Source: Pachypanchax playfairii
Lineage: Eukaryota > Chordata > Actinopteri > Cyprinodontiformes > Aplocheilidae
Reading direction: 5' to 3'
Length of the DNA stretch: 64,000 bases
NCBI GenBank assembly: GCA_006937955.1
Contig: SSNP01000295.1
Location: forward strand, 26,419 to 90,418
Shown here: piece after piece, positions 33,801 to 41,900 of the stretch
Position numbering within the stretch: position 1 is the stretch's first letter
Layout: the number at the start of each line of letters is the position of its first letter
Program-made: the position numbers and the translations under genes
Notes under the pieces: generated by a model
What the model was told of the DNA's origin: nothing
What the model saw: the letters and a program-made list of their open reading frames with translations, nothing else
Database searches by the model: none

Positions 33801-35926
33801 CTGAGAGTTTGGGTGACCAGGTTACCGAAGAGAACACAGATGACGGTTCCAATGCCGGAGAAATTGTTGAAAGGAAGGTCCAGAGAAGTTCCGTAGTGTG
33901 CAGGTATTTCGGCTATTTGAAGTCTGACAAAAAAACAGAGTAGTGCGCACTGTAAATTGTGCCAAAAGCATGTTCCCACAAAGTCTGGAAATACAACAGA
34001 CCTTTATCACCTGAAGCAGTACCACCCACTAGAGCTCAATCTTTGACTGAAAGCACTAATTCATCATCTAAAACAACCAGGAGAATCTCTGCGACGCAGC
34101 AACAGTCAATTGAGTCGGGTTTCTCCAGCGTCTTACCATATGACAAAAAAAGCTAAGAGTCATAGCGACGTAGCGGCTACCTGTTGTGCAGTTTGCAATT
34201 TTTGCCTTTATTTATCTGAAACTGAAGTCTCATGTTCCTGAAGTACATCTGCCCTGTTGAACTTATTATGGGAAATAAATGTCTAAATCAAAACAAGCTG
34301 CTGATTATTTCACATTTTACTTGTGAGCAACGGCACATTTAAATCTTACAAATATAGTTATTTGGCTTATATCGTGATATATATCGTTATCGCCTGAAAT
34401 GAAAAAAACATATCGTGATATGAAAAAAATCTTGTATCACCCAGCTCTAATTCCAAGCCATTGGGATATGTGTCCTTGGATATTGCAGATGTTGATCCAA
34501 TCACCCCAAATGCTGCTTATGGGGCGGCGTGATGCCGAAGCTGCCATTGGAGAACATAAATACCAAGCCGGTGGTGAAACTGATCATCTTACCTAAACTG
34601 TCAGCTGTAAATCCCTAGTTATGTACACATGGGTTTTTATGTTTAGTAATGTGTTCTACACATTAGGGGGCAGCTGTATAAAGCCCCGTGATTTGTGTAT
34701 TTAGACTTTTCCACGCACCACTCTAGCTACTGCTAAGATGGTACATTCCAACCTACCTGTTTTTGTGGCTCACCATTAGCGCCGGTGGAGCTGGTCTGTT
34801 GCACTGAACATGTGCCGTGCGTGAAAGATAAGCAAGTGCCATGTATTTGTTCAATTGTTGTCACTTATCACATACTTGCTCATGTATCTTGTGTAATGCC
34901 TGTATACGGTCCGCTAGTAGTTTGTGTAGCCATGAGGTGCTTTAGTTGTTCTAAGTTGACCAAAATGGCGTCGCCCTTGTGGACTGAGTTGCCCAAAGTT
35001 AAGATGGAGGTTATACCTGTGCAGTAGCATTTGTGTCCACCAGGAGGTGGTGTTTAGTCACTTTTAATGTGATTTTCTGCTCACTCAGTTTTTGGTTCAA
35101 TTTAATTGTTTTCTAATTGTACTTTCTGTTATTTTTACAGGACCACACACAGACACATATGTAAAAGGATTAAAGGGCATAAATGTTCTGAAGATATATT
35201 GGATTAAAGGAACCAGAATAATAACGACTGTGGATCCATCTTTTATCATATAAGTCACCTGTGCCTTCTGACCGAGGATAAGAATATCCAGCTGCAATTC
35301 GTCAGTTTATTAAGCACGCACGTGTCCAGTTCAGACATATCTAAGATATGTCTAAGATATGTCTGTCTGTACAAGTAGAAAATGAACCAGAACCAAATTC
35401 CTTGTATGTGTAACATACTGGACAAAACAAATCTGACTCTGATCGTGTTTTGTGTTGTAATAGTGTACCTTTACATAAGTCAATAACGGCAAAAAACGTG
35501 CAAATCTGCGCATCATAAAGCTATATGTGAGAGTGAAAATAAAGCAAGTCATGCAGCAAGTTAAGCGTTATGTTGGCTTTCCTCATTTGTATCAAAGGAC
35601 CCGGTGTCACCGAGGTCACGAGCGCCAAAACCTGAAACACACCAAATACAAGACCGTCAGCCGCATTCTGGAGCCGCGGCGCGGTCTACTTCCTGGAACT
35701 GACCTCCTTTTCCTCCACAGAGCCGCGGCTCCAGGTGATAGACAGCTCCATGCTGCAAAGGATCTTCCACGTGAGACAACCGACCATTTGAGGTGACGTA
35801 AAGATCCTGGAGAGAACCAACCTGTTGCGGGGCAAACCTGTCCAGAACGTTCCTGACAACAGAACCCACTGGAAACAAGCAGCTAGTAAACCGGAACCTC
35901 GGAGAATAAGTAACAAACACCTCCAT
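18900..35926 (-). CDS. sde2: SDE2 (ubiquitin-fold / SAP-domain splicing and replication-stress factor)
   Basis: Seven exons, in order: 35926-35704, 24920-24809, 21665-21496, 21410-21302, 21204-21058, 19462-19354 and 19130-18900. They join in phase to 366 residues; human SDE2 has 451. Residues 1-72 form the N-terminal ubiquitin fold ending in RLCGGKGG; the family is cleaved after the GG that precedes Lys, leaving a Lys-starting mature protein. Next come the conserved Sde2 region ([26 protein letters not shown]), a basic coiled coil ([16 protein letters not shown]), an acidic Ser-rich linker ([10 protein letters not shown]) and a C-terminal SAP-like domain ([20 protein letters not shown]), ending in a Lys/Ser tail. 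The protein acts in the nucleus in splicing of selected introns and in PCNA-linked stress control. The start is the only ATG in frame near the fold. The exon 3 donor (gtcatt) is weak. Intron 1 is 10.8 kb and full of mobile elements. Confidence 0.95.
19505..19690. repeat. Degenerate fish SINE-like repeat
   Basis: 'actgctgtcttacagcagga', 'ggtcctgggtt', 'gtgacctgtccaggtgtggc' and 'cgcctctcacccaacgacag' match in order the very common teleost tRNA-like repeat. It lies in sde2 intron 5. From 19700 to 20090 nothing further is visible. Confidence 0.65.
20095..20350. repeat. Dispersed repeat related to the 45.3-46.7 kb elements
   Basis: Begins 'aaagtgcaactcgcccc', close to 'aaagtgcaactcacccc' at 45280 and to the end of the element at 45998. 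Noncoding. The AT-rich sequence from 20350 to 21057 shows no feature. Confidence 0.4.
22050..23520 (-). mobile_element. Non-LTR retrotransposon 3' end, interrupted by a MITE
   Basis: The minus-strand frame from ~23465 to ~23165 encodes the C-terminal end of a LINE polymerase protein, with [33 protein letters not shown] and [10 protein letters not shown] motifs typical of fish Rex/L2-type elements. The untranslated tail continues to ~22050 but is split by the MITE at 22161-22795. It is a 5'-truncated, inactive copy in sde2 intron 2. Confidence 0.7.
22161..22795. mobile_element. Nonautonomous DNA transposon inside the LINE tail
   Basis: Terminal inverted repeats 'cctaggatgtattcacacc' on the left, and on the right, as reverse complement, 'ccttagtctgtattcacacc'. 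No transposase. The termini suggest an old 'cut-and-paste' family, but I cannot name the superfamily. Confidence 0.65.
24170..24373 (+). mobile_element. LINE 3' tail fragment ending in (ATT)n
   Basis: 'agaactgaaaaccttccttt' encodes the end of a LINE polymerase frame. It is followed by a 3' UTR with 'gtaaagtgcattctaaatac' and an (ATT) microsatellite tail at ~24350-24373, the usual end of Rex/L2-type insertions. Confidence 0.6.
25631..27740 (+). mobile_element. L2-like non-LTR retrotransposon, 5'-truncated
   Basis: Codes for the linker after the endonuclease (~25640-26040) and then, after a frameshift, for the reverse transcriptase (26391-27200): [26 protein letters not shown] and the catalytic-site block YSDDS. 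The C-terminal part resumes at ~27312 ([22 protein letters not shown], given here as separate short motifs CWGSSI and LIRKAG). The 3' end 'gaatttcccttctgggataa' plus 'ataaagtatt' at ~27712-27740 is the L2 signature. Frameshifts and an internal insertion make it inactive. It lies in sde2 intron 1. Weak coding similarity at ~25390-25500 may be part of the same element. Confidence 0.85.
27201..27311 (+). mobile_element. Short retroelement 3' tail inserted in the L2 reverse transcriptase
   Basis: About 110 bases interrupt the L2 frame between FYSSV and [10 protein letters not shown]. The insert has 'tgtaaagcactttgacttg', 'aattgtgctatacaaataaa' and a (CTTGC) tail, a common fish SINE/LINE 3' end. 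It introduces a stop at 27273. Confidence 0.7.
28605..29525. repeat. 36-bp minisatellite inside the L2 element
   Basis: About 25 units of 'ggaaggatctcctgtagagg' plus 'gttctagccgtggac', same unit as in mtif2 intron 4. On the minus strand one frame continues without a stop from the L2 C-terminal region into the array: L2 [18 protein letters not shown] grades into units reading [10 protein letters not shown]. The array thus appears to have grown out of L2 coding sequence. A 12-residue unit ([12 protein letters not shown] in the other open frame) results because 36 is divisible by three. Confidence 0.92.
30098..31918. mobile_element. PIF/Harbinger DNA transposon, degraded
   Basis: Inverted termini 'tgccaggcggacactg' (left) and, as reverse complement of the right end, 'tgccgggcggacactg', both followed by a 'gcgatttt' block. 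Flanking bases 30095-30097 and 31919-31921 are both TTA, the target duplication typical of PIF/Harbinger. A 50-codon remnant on the plus strand (31416-31568) has [19 protein letters not shown], like the N-terminus of Harbinger transposases; the catalytic DDE part is absent. It sits within the L2 element and itself contains the element at 30210-31263. Confidence 0.85.
30210..31263 (+). mobile_element. ISL2EU-like DNA transposon nested in Harbinger
   Basis: Perfect 13-base inverted termini 'tgctgggtttcac' (30210-30222 and 31263-31251), with a second inverted pair 'tgggggtcaggaagt' (30255-30269 and 31219-31205). The flanking dinucleotide AT is duplicated (30208-30209, 31264-31265). The plus-strand frame from 30299 encodes [15 protein letters not shown] and [10 protein letters not shown], resembling the N-terminus of fish YqaJ-nuclease proteins carried by ISL2EU elements. 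A frameshift near 30520 and an early stop leave no nuclease domain, so it is a 1,054-bp deletion derivative. Confidence 0.75.
33488..34449 (+). mobile_element. hAT DNA transposon, internally deleted, inserted in BEL/Pao integrase
   Basis: Inverted termini 'tagagctgggcgata' (left) and, reverse-complemented at the right, 'tagagctgggtgata'. Exact 8-base target duplication ATTCCAAG at 33480-33487 and 34450-34457, diagnostic of hAT. The plus-strand frame 33764-33943 plus a shifted continuation to ~34025 encodes the start of a BED zinc finger ([11 protein letters not shown], then HCKLC and H-x4-H in YHLKQYH), as in ZBED/hAT transposases. The rest of the transposase is deleted. Removing it joins the BEL integrase sequence on each side. 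Confidence 0.88.
34620..35703. other. sde2 intron 1, 5' part without assigned features
   Basis: No coding similarity seen. A BEL/Pao LTR may be included, since 'gtgttctacacattaggggg' and a TATA-like 'gtataaagcccc' (~34650-34685) follow the integrase end, but no matching partner was found upstream. Confidence 0.35.
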
Positions 35927-36418
35927 TTTGTATCTCGCTCGTAGTGCAAATGCGCAGTGACTTATTGCACTTCTTCTTCTTTGCGTTTTTCTGGCGGTTT
36001 GGTGCATTACCGCCAACACTGGCTTGGAGTGTGGACCAGAATGACTCCCAAAAACAAAAAGGCAACACTAGTTCTAATTCAGGAGAACCCGATGGGCTCA
36101 GAACCAAACTGAACATCCAGCCATCCATTATCTAAACCCGCTTATTCCTATTTAAGGTCATGGGGAGCTGGTGTCTGTCCAGCAGTCCCAAACTGAACAT
36201 TTAATTTGAAAAGCCAGTAAATTAAAACGGACTAAACACTAGAGGTCCAGGTCAGCTGTTGGATTTGGATCAGACCAATCATTTTGTTTACGTAGCACGT
36301 GTGGGTTTGTTTGTTTGCGCTCAGGTGAATGATGCAGCTCCTCCTCTTGCCTCCAGGGGCGCTGTGAGTTTTTACAGACAGACACATCGCTCGTGTCCTT
36401 CCGGTGCTGTTGGACAGG
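35927..36418. promoter_or_regulatory. Shared divergent promoter region of sde2 (-) and mrps28 (+)
   Basis: Only 492 bases separate the two start codons, which point away from each other. Transcripts of both genes must start here. CpG density rises into the mrps28 exon. A fragment of the common fish repeat ('ccatccattatctaaacccg', ~36119-36190) lies in the middle. No TATA box is obvious. That the promoter is truly bidirectional is inference from spacing. Confidence 0.5.
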
Positions 36419-36931
36419 ATGGCGGCTCTGAATGGACTCAGGTTTTGTGTTCGAACTGGGCTCCGGTTACCCTACAGCTCGATCTGGATCTCATGCGGTT
36501 CACACTCCGCGGACAGACCCAGATCCGGGTTCGCAGCTGCCTTTGATCAGCAGACGGAACTCCGGCGGGAGGCGGAGAGCTCCGGTACCGGACGGCAGGA
36601 GGAGAGCTTCGCCTCGTTGCTCCGCCGGTCCCCGTTTGTGCAGATGGGACCAGCCAAAGACAAGGTGGTGGTCGGGAGGGTCTTCCATGTGGTCCATGAC
36701 GATCTCTACATCGACCTCGGCGGGAAGTTCCACTGCGTGTGTCGGAGACCGTCAACCGGCGGAGAGAAGCTGCAGCGGGGATCCAGAGTCCGGCTGCGGC
36801 TCCAAGACCTGGAGCTCACCGCCCGCTTCTTGGGAGCCAAAACTGACACTACGCTGCTAGAGGCTCAGGCTGTGCTGCTCGGCCCGCTGGACGGGACCTC
36901 CAGAACCGGGACTGAATCGGAGCAGAATTAA
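36419..36931 (+). CDS. mrps28: Mitochondrial small ribosomal subunit protein bS1m (MRPS28)
   Basis: Component of the 28S mitoribosomal subunit. A single uninterrupted frame of 170 codons starts at ATG 36419 (MAALNGLRF) and ends with TAA at 36929-36931. The N-terminal ~45 residues look like a mitochondrial targeting peptide. The core motifs ESFASLLRRSPFVQMGPAKD, DLYIDLGGKFHCVCRRP, GSRVRLRL and LELTARFLGAKTDTTLLEA match vertebrate MRPS28 closely, and length is near the human 187. The human gene is split by introns; here none is seen, and the body is GC-rich and CpG-rich unlike the flanks. It could be the normal fish gene or a functional retrocopy. A poly(A) signal candidate AATAAA is at ~37126. 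It is tail-to-tail with capn1. Confidence 0.93.
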   Translation: MAALNGLRFCVRTGLRLPYSSIWISCGSHSADRPRSGFAAAFDQQTELRREAESSGTGRQEESFASLLRRSPFVQMGPAKDKVVVGRVFHVVHDDLYIDLGGKFHCVCRRPSTGGEKLQRGSRVRLRLQDLELTARFLGAKTDTTLLEAQAVLLGPLDGTSRTGTESEQN

Positions 36932-37224
36932 AATGACCCTTGTTTCTGAAGAGAGTCCGGTGGATCAGTAACACCAGAGGATCTGAATCTTTGGGTTCTG
37001 GACAGCAGATGTTAGAAAATTGTTTGACAGGATGAATCAACATGTAAACGATCAGATTCGATGTAAAACATTCATGAATTAAACACGTTTCATTGACTAT
37101 TACTTTTATTATTATTATTAACCTGTAATAAAAGATTTTATATCTAAAAAACGTCAGGAAACACTTATTAACAGACCTTTCAATCTATCTGCATCAAGAT
37201 TTGTCAGGCTTTTGGCTGTAACTC

Positions 37225-37557
37225 ATTAATATTTGCTGGACTCTGATTGGCTAACAAACTACCCTATCTCTCGCCCCACCCCATTGTTGAGAGATCTCTG
37301 TTTATGCTAATGCATATGGCTAGCTTATAGCTAGCGAAGCAGGAGCTTGTGCCAACACCTTTTTTTTGTTACAAATAGACCAGTTTTTAAACTGCATTTT
37401 CTGCTAGTAATTAACAGCAATTTGAACACAAATACTCAGAAATGCAATATTTAGTTTAATTTTCTTAAGATACACCCTTTACCGTCAGAAATCTACAAAA
37501 AGAACATGTTCACACAAAAAACACTATTTTCATTGGAGTGGGTATTTAAATATCACG
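37225..37557. repeat. Dispersed repeat, relative of 17880-18273
   Basis: Shares several ordered blocks with 17880-18273, including 'aaatactcagaaatgcaat' and 'ttcttaagatacaccctt'. Noncoding, between mrps28 and capn1. The remainder of 36932-38320 shows no gene. Confidence 0.55.
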
Positions 37558-38324
37558 TTAGAATCAGTCACCTGTTGGTCAAATCACACACAGTCAGCTG
37601 ATTTGTTTCCCTTACACTTTATTAGCTTCACATCTGAGAAGGTCACGTGCTATGGGGCATAAAATCCCACCACTGTGACTCACAGGCTGCAGGTTGAGGC
37701 AAACATTCATAAAGGGGAGTTACAGCGCCCTCTATGGGAGGCAGGAAGGGTTTACAGTGCAGCTCAGATTTTAAAGTACTGTGACTACTATGTGAGAATA
37801 CAAGAGAATATCAGGAGCTCAGAGGAAATAATCCAATTTAACATTCTGAGCCTCTGCAGTCAGTTTGTGTCAGTCCTCCAACAGTAACAATCATTGTGGA
37901 TCTTTATGAATGTGAAGAAGAGTTCTGCTGTGTGTCTTTATCTCCAGGCATCATCACAAACATTCTCCATGTCTTTACCTCCAAACCTTTTAGTTCTAAT
38001 CATTTTTCTCTGTGAACATCTTCAGTTTTCTCTGGACTCTGTCCAACCAAACAGAGACAATCAATCAGCAACAGTAAAGTTTCAAAATTATGGTTGTTTT
38101 CGTCACCTGAGAACTGAAACAAACTGAGTGACAGCAGAACAAAATCAATTAACAGCAGGAACCAGAACTTTCTCTCCAGGATCCAGTTGAGTTGTCTCAC
38201 CTGTACAGGTGAATCCATGGTTTTAACTGAGCTGTTCATTAACGGTCATGCAGATTAATGATGTTTAAAATTCTAATAAGATAAATATGTTAATGTTGAT
38301 ATGACTATAATGAAACTTCAGGTG

Positions 38325-38835
38325 ACATGTCTCCCGGGTGTCTGATGTGTCTCCCGGGTGTCTGATGTGTGTGTCTCCCGGGTGTCTGATGTGTCTCCCG
38401 GGTGTCTGATGTGTGTGTCTCCCGGGTGTCTGATGTGTCTCCCGGGTGTCTGATGTGTCTCCCGGGTGTCTGATGTGTCTCCTGGGTGTCTGATGTGTCT
38501 CCCGGGTGATTGATGTGTCTCCCAGGTGTCTGATGTGTCTCCCAGGTGTCTGATGTGTCTCCTNCCGCCCGGGTGTCTTGTGTGGCTCCCGGTTGTCTGA
38601 TGTGTCTCCCGGGTGTCTGGTGTGTCTCCCGGGTGTCTGATGTGTCTCCCGGGTGTTTGATGTGTCTCCCGGGTGTCTGATGTGTGTGTGTCCCGGGTGT
38701 CTAATGTGTGTGTCTCCTGGGTGTCTGATGTGTCTCTCCTGGGTGTCTAATGTGTCTCCCGGTTGTCTGATGTGTCTCCCGGGTGTCTGATGTGTCTCCC
38801 GGGTGTCTGATGTGTCTCCCGGGTGTCTGATGTCC
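38325..38835. repeat. 20-bp minisatellite between mrps28 and capn1
   Basis: About 25 units of 'tgtctcccgggtgtctgatg' with occasional 'tgtg' insertions. An N at 38564 followed by 'ccgcccggg' breaks the pattern and marks an unresolved point. It ends ~130 bases downstream of the capn1 stop codon. Confidence 0.93.
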
Positions 38836-38965
38836 CTGAAGTATCTACAGGGTATTTGACGGGTCTCTGAAGCTTCTCTAAAGTCTGTTCCGGTCAGTTC
38901 TGTTGGTCATTCATTTTTTTCTCTTTCTTCTGGTAGGACTTGTTTTGTTGGGGACATTCTGTCTT

Positions 38966-41900
38966 TTAGCCACACATGGACACTAAGAGCCACTGAGGAG
39001 ACAAAAACACAGACAGTGAACACAAGACAGTAACTGTTGTCTCACGTAGTGGCTGAAGCTTTAATATCAGAGAAGTCACTATATTAATATAATCGGAAAG
39101 CGTCATCGATCTTTTAGGATCATTTCCAGATGTTCTTGTAACAAACTGAACTGACAGATCAGGATTGGATCTTCAATGTAGAAGAAACCGGACGTTAGTA
39201 ATCTGTTAGTAACCTGCTAGTTATCTGTTAGTAACCCGTTAGTAACCTGCTAGTTATCTGTTAGTTATCTGTTAGTAACCCGTTAGTAACCTGCTAGTTA
39301 TCTGTTAGTTATCTGTTAGTAACCCGTTAGTAACCTGCTAGTTATCTGTTAGTTATCTGTTAGTAACCCGTTAGTAACCTGCTAGTTATCTGTTAGTTAT
39401 CTGTTAGTAACCCGTTAGTAATACACTTACATCGACGCTGATACCAAATGTTCTGATTTCACTTTTAAACTACAACCACATTGATCCTGTTTGATGTATC
39501 TGGTTCACACCAAAGATGTTAATGAGGGTTCTACCTGAGCTCAGGTAGAACCCTCAAAGGGTTAAATAATGTTACTAGTATGTGAAACTGAATAATAAGC
39601 AGCAGTAGTTTGGTACCTCAGTAATGTTCATCTCTATACTTCCTGTTCCATTTCTGTCCAGTTCCTGGAAGATTCCTGAGAAACAAACACTACATCAGAT
39701 CAGAACCACATGACGGACTGGTGTTGAATCAGAGCGCGAGTTCTGCACGTACTGAACATGGTCTCCAGTTTGATCACACAGCAGGTGAAGTTGTCAAAAT
39801 CAAGGAGTTCACTCTCAGCATATCGAGCAATCAGCATCTGATACAGCTTGTTTTTCAGCTGGAATCCTGCAGAAAAAGCAGATCTTAGGTCAGTTTTATT
39901 AAATCAGCCCTTTCTGAGAAAAACATACAAGAAAAATGCAGCTCACCTCCATTTTCTAACGCCAGTCGCATCTCATAGGAATTCATGCAACCAGTCTTAT
40001 CCAGATCAAACTCTCTGAAGATTCCCTGCAACAGTTTCTGTTCATCAGTTTTAACTGAAATCTTCTGGTCATAAAACAGCCTGCAGCTGCTGGACTGGCT
40101 GTAAATCCAGTTTCTGGTTCTGAACAAGACTGAATATGGTTTGAATCAGAATCAGGCTCATTCCAGTGTTGACTTACCAACCACTTCCTGATCTTGTTCC
40201 AGAGAATCTGAAACTCCAGCAGACCAAGACGGGCACTTCCGTCTTTCTGTTCCAGTCTGGTTAAGATCTAAACTAAAAAAACAGGCAGCAAATACACCTG
40301 CAGTGGAGGATCTGCTAACATGAGCTCAAAGCATCAACGAAGACATATCCAGGATCTGGTTCCGACTGGTCCCATCAGTGTGAAAGAGGATACATCCATG
40401 AGACTAACCATGGCCCTGCAGGACTCCAAGCTGAATCCATCAGTCTGAATGTCTCTGTCTACAGATGAAAACAAAACTCAGGAACAATTTACCAAAATTA
40501 AACCTGGAATAACCAACATGAAGTTTTACACAAACAGAAAATGTTGGTTGGATGGACGTACAGTAAAAAAGTAGAGAAACATGTAAAACATGCAGAGGAC
40601 AAGGACCAGGAAACGTGGGACCAAACCCGCCTTCCGCGTGACTTACGTTTGGACACGACTCTGTTGAGGAGAGTTTGAAGTTCTGGAACTGAGATCTCCA
40701 TGTCCTGGAAACAGACAGAACATTCCATCACACTTTACCTCTGTGTTTTAATAATTACACAGTTTAAATCATTCAACAATAACAAAAAGACTTTTTTTAT
40801 TTCCATTGATGGACGTGTTTAACATGAGACGGGAGGAACTGTGCTGTGAGGTGAACTCACGTCTCCAGACAGCTGAGCAAACATGGACTTGAAAGAATCA
40901 TCAATGTCACGTTCAGATATTTCCTCCTGCAGACAGACAGCAAAAAGAAATTCATCATAATTTAAACACATAAAACCTCTTTTAGACTCTAATTGTTTTA
41001 AAATGTTTGGCACCTCCTCCTCGATGTTTACCACCATGTTGTCATCCATGTCCCTGCAGAGATTCACACATTTACAAAGAACACTCCAAATAATAAAGAA
41101 AATACTGCTCCTGGTTTCTGATAGACTCACATGGTCTCAGATTGCTTCTCAGTAAACACCCTCAGAACAAAGTCCCCCTCCTTCGAGGGTTCAAAGGTAG
41201 ACGGGATGATCAGGTACTCTCCAGGTGGGAGACGGAATCTGGCGCTCACTTCTCTCAAGTTGATGAATGTCTCAGAGCGAGCGCAGGACGAGTGACGAAG
41301 GAAGAAATCTTTCTTCAAGTGGACACCACCAGACCCTTGGAACTGTGGGATTGTTGGACAGTGTCACCAACTTTACTTACAAAAGGAAATACAAATAAAA
41401 ATGAGTGAAGAGCTCACCTCCTGAGGGACCTGTCAGGGAGACAAAACACAGGAAAAATGTTGAAATATGGAAGAAAGCCTTGCACAAGGGTCATTTGACA
41501 TGTGATGTGATTCTTCTTCCAGTGTCCTCCACTTGATCAGTTTGTTCTTTAAAAGATAGTTTGTTATTGTGAGGTCCAAAGACGACTAACAGAGTGAAAA
41601 TCAGCTGAAGTCCAAGGAAAATCTCTGAAAGACTTTAAGGACGTCTAACAGTGACGTCAGACAGCAGTGAAGAGACGAGGACCAGACAGGAACACACAGA
41701 CTGAAACGAGTAGCAACAGAACTCAGGAGAGTTTTCTTTGTCATGTGGAGAACTCAGAGAGCTTTATGGAAGAAGTAGAGGGCAACAGACTAGTGATACC
41801 ATTAATGACCTCTGACCTTATAGATGGCGAAGCCGATGGTGTGCATATCCTGCCCACTGCGGCGGTAGCGACGACGGTCCTTCTGCATTAGAGACACGAG

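Larger units (their letters stand above)
27755..34620 (+). mobile_element. BEL/Pao LTR-retrotransposon remnant, host of nested insertions
   Basis: Coding parts in order on the plus strand: end of the reverse transcriptase ([11 protein letters not shown], 27770-27960), the Pao-type block after it ([16 protein letters not shown], ~28105-28160), RNase H-like ([13 protein letters not shown] and [10 protein letters not shown], 28260-28480), then after an insertion WTDSTTVL and LNPADDIT (~32190-32350), an integrase zinc-finger region (~32820-33000) and the integrase core ([29 protein letters not shown], 33215-33410). It continues at 34450 beyond a hAT element. Stops and frameshifts are frequent. 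LTRs were not identified; 34620-35250 may include one. Confidence 0.85.

Noticed and set aside
39195..39425. Telomere-like repeat because of TTAG words
   Set aside because: The unit is a 44-bp compound of TTAGTAAC and TTAGTTAT, not TTAGGG.
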